Of a DNA stretch of 64,000 bases, positions 59,650-64,000 are shown in pieces. Numbering within the stretch: position 1 is the first letter of the stretch; each line of letters starts with the position of its first letter. Position numbers and translations under genes: made by a program. Below the pieces are notes generated by a model that did no database searches, had not been told where the DNA came from, and worked only from the letters and a program-made list of their open reading frames with translations. Source of the stretch: Actinomucor elegans (lineage: Eukaryota; Mucoromycota; Mucoromycetes; Mucorales; Mucoraceae); the NCBI GenBank assembly GCA_026027325.1, contig JAMSLZ010000007.1, positions 310,001-374,000 on the forward strand, read 5' to 3'.

Positions 59650-61680
59650 ATGCATTCTCTGACCAATACAGATAATGTATCTAGTGGAACGACACTGCTG
59701 GCCTTATCCTTGATAGCCACATTTAGCTTGTACTATCTCTACCGCGATAGACGATTCACCTTATCGGAAAGACTGTACTATTTAATATGTAAACGCAACA
59801 TTCAGGAAGCATTACTCGAACATGAGCTTTTGGCATTGCGTAAGAATCAACTGCACATGTCCAGTATTTATTCTAATTCTCATGTTTACATAGCTGAGCC
59901 CGAGATTATTACTGAAAATACGCAGTTTGTTGAGATAAACGGACATAAACTTCGTATAGTTCATATCATTCATGAGCTCGGAAGTAAAGTTCCTTTGATT
60001 GTATTTATTCATGGCTTAGGTGGACAGGTAAACTTGTAGCGGTTTTGGTAGATAAGGTTCTAACCTGGCTTGAATGCTGTACAATAGGTGTCACAATGGA
60101 AGTGTCAAATCGAGTATTTTTCGCATACCGCGCATATACTAGCGATTGATCTGTTGGGCTGTGGTAATAGTCAAGTAACAAACGAGTAACGTATCCATCA
60201 TATACCATTCATCATTGGCTCTAATAACTATTTACGAAAAAAAAAAAAAGCTGGGAATCGTATACGACTGCTTCATTAGTCGAGGACGTCAAAGAATTAC
60301 TGCTAAATCGATACAAATACCCAGCTACAGTTATCATTGCTCATTCGTATGGCTGTTCGGTAGCATCTTTTGTAGCAGCATCACCTGAGATTCAATCAAG
60401 TTTAAAAGGTCTAGTGCTTATCGCGCCAAAAGAACATATTCAAGATACGCAGAAGAGGAACCAAAAGAAACTAAGGTGGATACCGGATTGGATGTTCAAT
60501 TGTGCTAGAACTGCTGATAGGAAAGGTGGTTTGAATTCAAAAAGCGTAGATCGTTTTTTGGGTACAGAAATAACTGATCTAGATATTCGTAGAAGGTATA
60601 AATAATATATGCGCTACAAAGAACATGGCTAATACGGTACAATAGTCAACTACGTTGGAATCTTCAAAGTAGATCATCTGTATATAAGAGATTTGTTAGA
60701 GGTGCTGAGTTTCCAAGTAGACATGTATATCAAAAGATCAAAGTAGGTGTACTTTTGATAGGTGGTGGTTTAGATACGATTACACCTCCAACAGAAATGA
60801 ATATCATTCGCAATCATTTGCTGGGCTTGGACCCTCAAGAAAATCAATGGGATAATGTAACTCAATCTGATAACATACGCGTACCTGTACCATATGTTAT
60901 ACCTGATGTGGGGCATGTACCAATGGTCGTTCATCCAGAGTTAGTGAATCCCGTCATATCCGATTTTTTGATCAAGAATTGTGGTCTTAATACGTTGAGT
61001 GGCGCTTGGCAAATACTGCACAAAACAAAAGGTGAAAATAAATGGGATCTGAAGAACTACGCCAAGGTAAACATCAGTTAAGACATATTGTTATATGATT
61101 ACTTATTCTATGCGTAGTGGGCCAGTGTAGCAAATATCACTGAAGAGCCGATTGGACCTTCGTTATTTCGAGCTATGAAAGTGATGCGACAGACGGATAT
61201 CTCACACTGTCCGTCTGCTCTTTTGGCCAAGTATCCAGAAGTGCGATTTATCATTGATATTTCCAACGATATACCGCCTTATCGTTCTACAGATTTTGAA
61301 CACTCGCGTATAGAATATATCAAATTCAAGACGGTGTCCAAAATACCACCTACAAAAGAAGAAGTGGCCAAGTTTAACGAGATTGCCGCTGCTTGCTGGG
61401 CCAAGAACCCTGATGCGCAAATTGCTGTGCACTGCCATTATGGATTTAATAGAACTGGTTTCTTTATTTGCTGTTATATGATCGAAAGATTAGGTGTAGC
61501 AGTACCTGACGCTCTCCGTTACTTTAAAGAGGTTAGACCTCCAGGTATTAGGTAAATATGATATATATATATATATATATAAACATGAAAGATAAAAGAT
61601 ATGTGCTTATACTGATTTATAGACACGCCCACTTTATTGATGAACTGTATCTTCGTTATGTCCTAAATCAAAGATATTAA
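59650..61680 (+). CDS. Alpha/beta hydrolase fused to capping-type cysteine phosphatase (577 aa)
   Basis: Six exons: 59650-60027, 60088-60185, 60251-60595, 60646-61066, 61118-61551, 61623-61680 (1734 nt). A membrane helix (about 14-31) is followed by an alpha/beta hydrolase (95-395): oxyanion HG at 121-122 (FIHGLGG), nucleophile Ser191 in AHSYG (not the usual GxSxG), Asp317 (GGGLDTITPP), His364 (PDVGHVP). The second domain (420-577) is a dual-specificity phosphatase with HCHYGFNRTG: Cys520, Arg526, followed by VRPPGIRHAHFIDELYLRY. That motif and ending resemble the RNA 5'-triphosphatase half of metazoan capping enzymes. There is no guanylyltransferase domain. Both catalytic sets look intact. 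No frame break separates the domains: exon 4 to exon 5 splices in phase 0. Substrates unknown. Confidence 0.87.
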
Positions 61681-62017
61681 CTAAGCCAATGATTAGACTG
61701 TAACTATAAGTAAATATGAGCCTAAATAGTATAATAAATAAAACAAATCTTGAGCGCACGCATATAATGTTCCCTTCCATATAACAAGAATAGTACCTTG
61801 GATTAGGGGCACCATTTAATAGGAGCTTTAGAAGGGAGATTCAGGCACAAAGAATAATAGCAACAGCAACAACTAACAATGACAAGTCGAAACTCCTTCT
61901 ATTCCCCTTTGTTCAGGCTTTCTTTCTTTCTTGTTTCTCCTATTACAAACTCGTTCGTTTATAAACAACTTGCTGGGTTACAGTCAACCACAGCAATCCT
62001 TTTCCTCTCTTCAATAT
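61681..62017. other. Intergenic / leader of coiled-coil gene
   Basis: 337 bp with a TA run just upstream in the last intron of the previous gene (61561-61580). C/T-rich stretch at 61900-61950 precedes the next start. Confidence 0.5.
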
Positions 62018-63638
62018 ATGATCATGCCTTGCTTAGGAGCCAGAAAAAAGTCAAACAGTCGCCAACAAAGTACGTCTCTAACTTTAAAGGGTAGCTTCAT
62101 GACGCCTAATCATGTAGAACCATCATCGCCAGGTATTAGCGGCCAATCTAAACCGCCAAGTGTAGCTAGTGTTCAACCTTCAGTTCTAGCTCAGATGAAA
62201 CAAGAATATAATGAATTAAAGTCGAAGGTACATAAAAATCGATTTGATCTATTACTTGCATATACTCACCGAATCCGCTTTACTCTTTAGAATCAAGAAC
62301 ACCTTGATATTATAGCAAAGCAAAAAGCAGAACTGGAGCAATTAAAACAGCAGTTAAAGAGATCAACCCCATCCATATCAGAACGAGAATCCAAGAACGA
62401 TGATAGTGCACGAGCTGCACTATTGGATTTGGAAGCTCGCAACAAAGAAACTTTATCTACATTGGCTGAAAAAGAAATGCAGTTGGAAGAAAGCAATAAA
62501 AGAATCCAAGAATTGCTAGACAAGCTTGATCATCACCAAGACAATGACTCTGCACTACACTTTACTGAAAAAGAAGAAGGTCAAGAACAAGAGATAAAGA
62601 AAACAGATAATGATCATCAGCAACAGCAGCAGCAACAAATGGAAGCAGACAAAGAAAAGGAAGACATGTACCAGCAGTTGGAAGAAAAGGATAGGATGTT
62701 GCATGATATGCAAATGAAGCTTGAGGAACTACAGATACAGTGGGAAGCAGAAAGAGCAGAATTGGTTAAGCCTGCCTTGGAGCAAGTCAATGCCCAATTA
62801 GAAGAACTAAAAGAAACCGTAAGTACCTATCTTTTTTTGTATCGAAATTGTTGACTAATACTTCTCTTGAAAGAACAAAATCGCCGTGGAAAGACTCACT
62901 GAGAAAGAGAATGAATTGGCTGAACTTCGCTCCCAGCTTAATCGAAGAGACAGAAAGCCTAAACAGTCCTTGAATAAAGACCAAGAAAACCAAAGGCGAC
63001 TGAATCGATTGACTATGGATCTTGAGAACGATCGTCTTTTGATTCAAAGACTGGATGAACTAAACCAACAGCTTGAGGTAATTAATTGATCCTTCATTAT
63101 TTCAGCGTGTTGATAACTTACCCACTTAATGAACTAGACGCAAAAGCAAAAGCATGAATCCATTTTGGAGTCACATGCCAAAACCATTGCAGAAAAAGAT
63201 CAAGCCCTTTTGCAGCACCAGAAATCGCTCAAACAACTCAAGATTGCTCATGAAAATGCTACTAAACAGTTGGAACAAGAACAGCTCCATAATCTCAAAA
63301 AACTTCAGCTGCAACATCAAAATGAAATGGCTACATTAAATAAGCGTCTCAAGCAAGCTGAGAGCCAAGCTAAATCCAACATCAATGACGAGCTGGATCA
63401 GATTTTGGTGGAGTTTGAACAGTCTCAGCATAACCACTCAGTGCAAGTGGCTCATCTACAGCAATCATATCAAGAGCAAATTTCTGCTATGCGACATGGA
63501 CAGCAAGCAGAGATCCGAAGCTTGATTGGAAGCGAACAAAACAATAATAACATGTTCAAGCAGCCTGCGTCAATCAATGGCAGTGTTTCCAAATTAAGGA
63601 GCCAAAGCAAGTTTACATGGCCACCCGTTGCCGTTTAA
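62018..63638 (+). CDS. Coiled-coil protein of unknown function (480 aa)
   Basis: Four exons: 62018-62227, 62291-62818, 62874-63077, 63138-63638 (1443 nt, all phase 0 introns). Start could also be the ATG at 62024 (MPCLGARKKSN), two codons on; upstream in-frame ATGs add a hydrophobic segment that I judge to be leader. Residues 1-60 are Ser/Pro-rich; about 60-440 is nearly continuous heptad-type Glu/Gln/Leu/Lys sequence, with a Gln run (HQQQQQQQ) near 200. The C-terminus is Asn-rich, ending in SKLRSQSKFTWPPVAV, a distinct tail that could be a targeting or binding motif. Likely a cytoskeletal or Golgi tether-like scaffold, but no family is recognised. Confidence 0.78.
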
Positions 63639-64000
63639 AAAAAAAAGTTTCAGTATTATAACACAAGTAAATGACTAGTAGTAGTATAATTTAATATTAA
63701 AGATGATGTTTTTTTTTCGCCTAGCTATCAATAGTAGGCATATTTCTATCAAAGCTATATTAGTGATTGACATTTGAATCACGTCATAAAATAATAGTCA
63801 TGGGTAGCTGCTGACCAACAGGAATATATTTGCACTTGATATCATAACTAGTTTTGTACGTTGTAATATCTTCTTACTGTCTTTAATATCAGCTTTAGAT
63901 AATATTATGGACATGACAAGCGTGATTCGCCTTAATTTTTAACTTATTCTTAGAGTGAGTAGTCATAAAAATCAAAGACTTAACGGAACAACAAGTTCTT
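63639..64000. other. Right edge, no gene seen
   Basis: 3' flank of the coiled-coil gene; AT-rich, no open frame of note. Confidence 0.5.

Noticed and set aside
59650..61680. Calling the fusion gene an mRNA capping enzyme
   Set aside because: There is no guanylyltransferase KxDG domain, fungi use Cet1-type triphosphatases, and the protein has a membrane helix and a hydrolase domain.
1..64000. tRNA, rRNA, snRNA genes or CRISPR arrays
   Set aside because: I scanned intergenic DNA for T-arm motifs and known snRNA landmarks and found none; no regular spaced repeats; this is eukaryotic DNA. A tRNAscan/Infernal run would be decisive.

Overview
The window looks like nuclear chromosomal DNA of an early-diverging filamentous fungus, most likely Mucoromycota/Mucorales. 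It is AT-rich. Genes carry several short introns (mostly about 40-70 nt) with GT...AG ends and CTAAC-like branch points. Encoded proteins are fungal in type (Pob3 without an HMG box, a Rom2-like RhoGEF, SREBP with a long C-terminal extension, Flc/Pkd2-type TRP protein). Species cannot be fixed from sequence alone. I found no rRNA, tRNA, CRISPR or intact transposon. All exon models were built by eye from splice signals and reading frame; the complete multi-exon models close to a whole number of codons.

Layout, left to right. 0-4.2 kb: 3' part of a Pex8-like gene (+), a 37-codon OST4 gene (-), and a secreted protein of unknown function (-). 4.2-9.1 kb: gene-poor DNA with decayed repeat ORFs. 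9.1-15.1 kb: a DH-PH RhoGEF (+), a UPF0132/DUF4870 membrane protein (-) and FACT subunit POB3 (+). 15.1-17.0 kb: a non-coding element with terminal inverted repeats. 17.0-22.6 kb: RRP3 (-) and CMS1 (+) share a 218 bp promoter, followed by a GRAM-VASt sterol-transfer protein (-). 24.5-28.0 kb: SREBP-type bHLH transcription factor (-). 28.0-33.2 kb: gene-poor. 33.2-40.5 kb: TRP-like channel (+), a second inverted-repeat element, a polyAla/polyGln protein (-) and a Sct1/Gpt2-type acyltransferase (+). 42.5-47.7 kb: RPS27 with a 6-nt first coding exon (+), PIG-U (+) and mitofusin FZO1 (-). 47.7-51.4 kb: gene-poor. 51.4-55.8 kb: DEP-DH-PH-CNH Rho1 exchange factor (-). 58.0-63.6 kb: CBP6/UQCC2 (-), HOP2 (-), an alpha/beta-hydrolase fused to a capping-type cysteine phosphatase (+), and a coiled-coil protein (+).

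Functional themes. Ribosome production: RRP3, CMS1, RPS27. Sterol and membrane lipid homeostasis: SREBP, the Lam/Aster-like protein, the glycerophosphate acyltransferase. ER glycosylation and GPI anchoring: OST4, PIG-U. Mitochondria: FZO1, CBP6. Rho and cell-wall signalling: two RhoGEFs, the TRP/Flc protein. Meiotic recombination: HOP2. There are no operons. Several neighbours are closely divergent (RRP3/CMS1, HOP2/hydrolase-phosphatase, polyQ/acyltransferase) or convergent (PIG-U/FZO1).

Most unusual items: the membrane-anchored hydrolase-phosphatase fusion, whose phosphatase domain resembles the RNA-triphosphatase half of animal capping enzymes; a 16-bp perfect inverted repeat inside RPS27 intron 1; a frame-preserving, stop-free intron inside a GRAM domain; and three decayed repeat families in the gene-poor segments.
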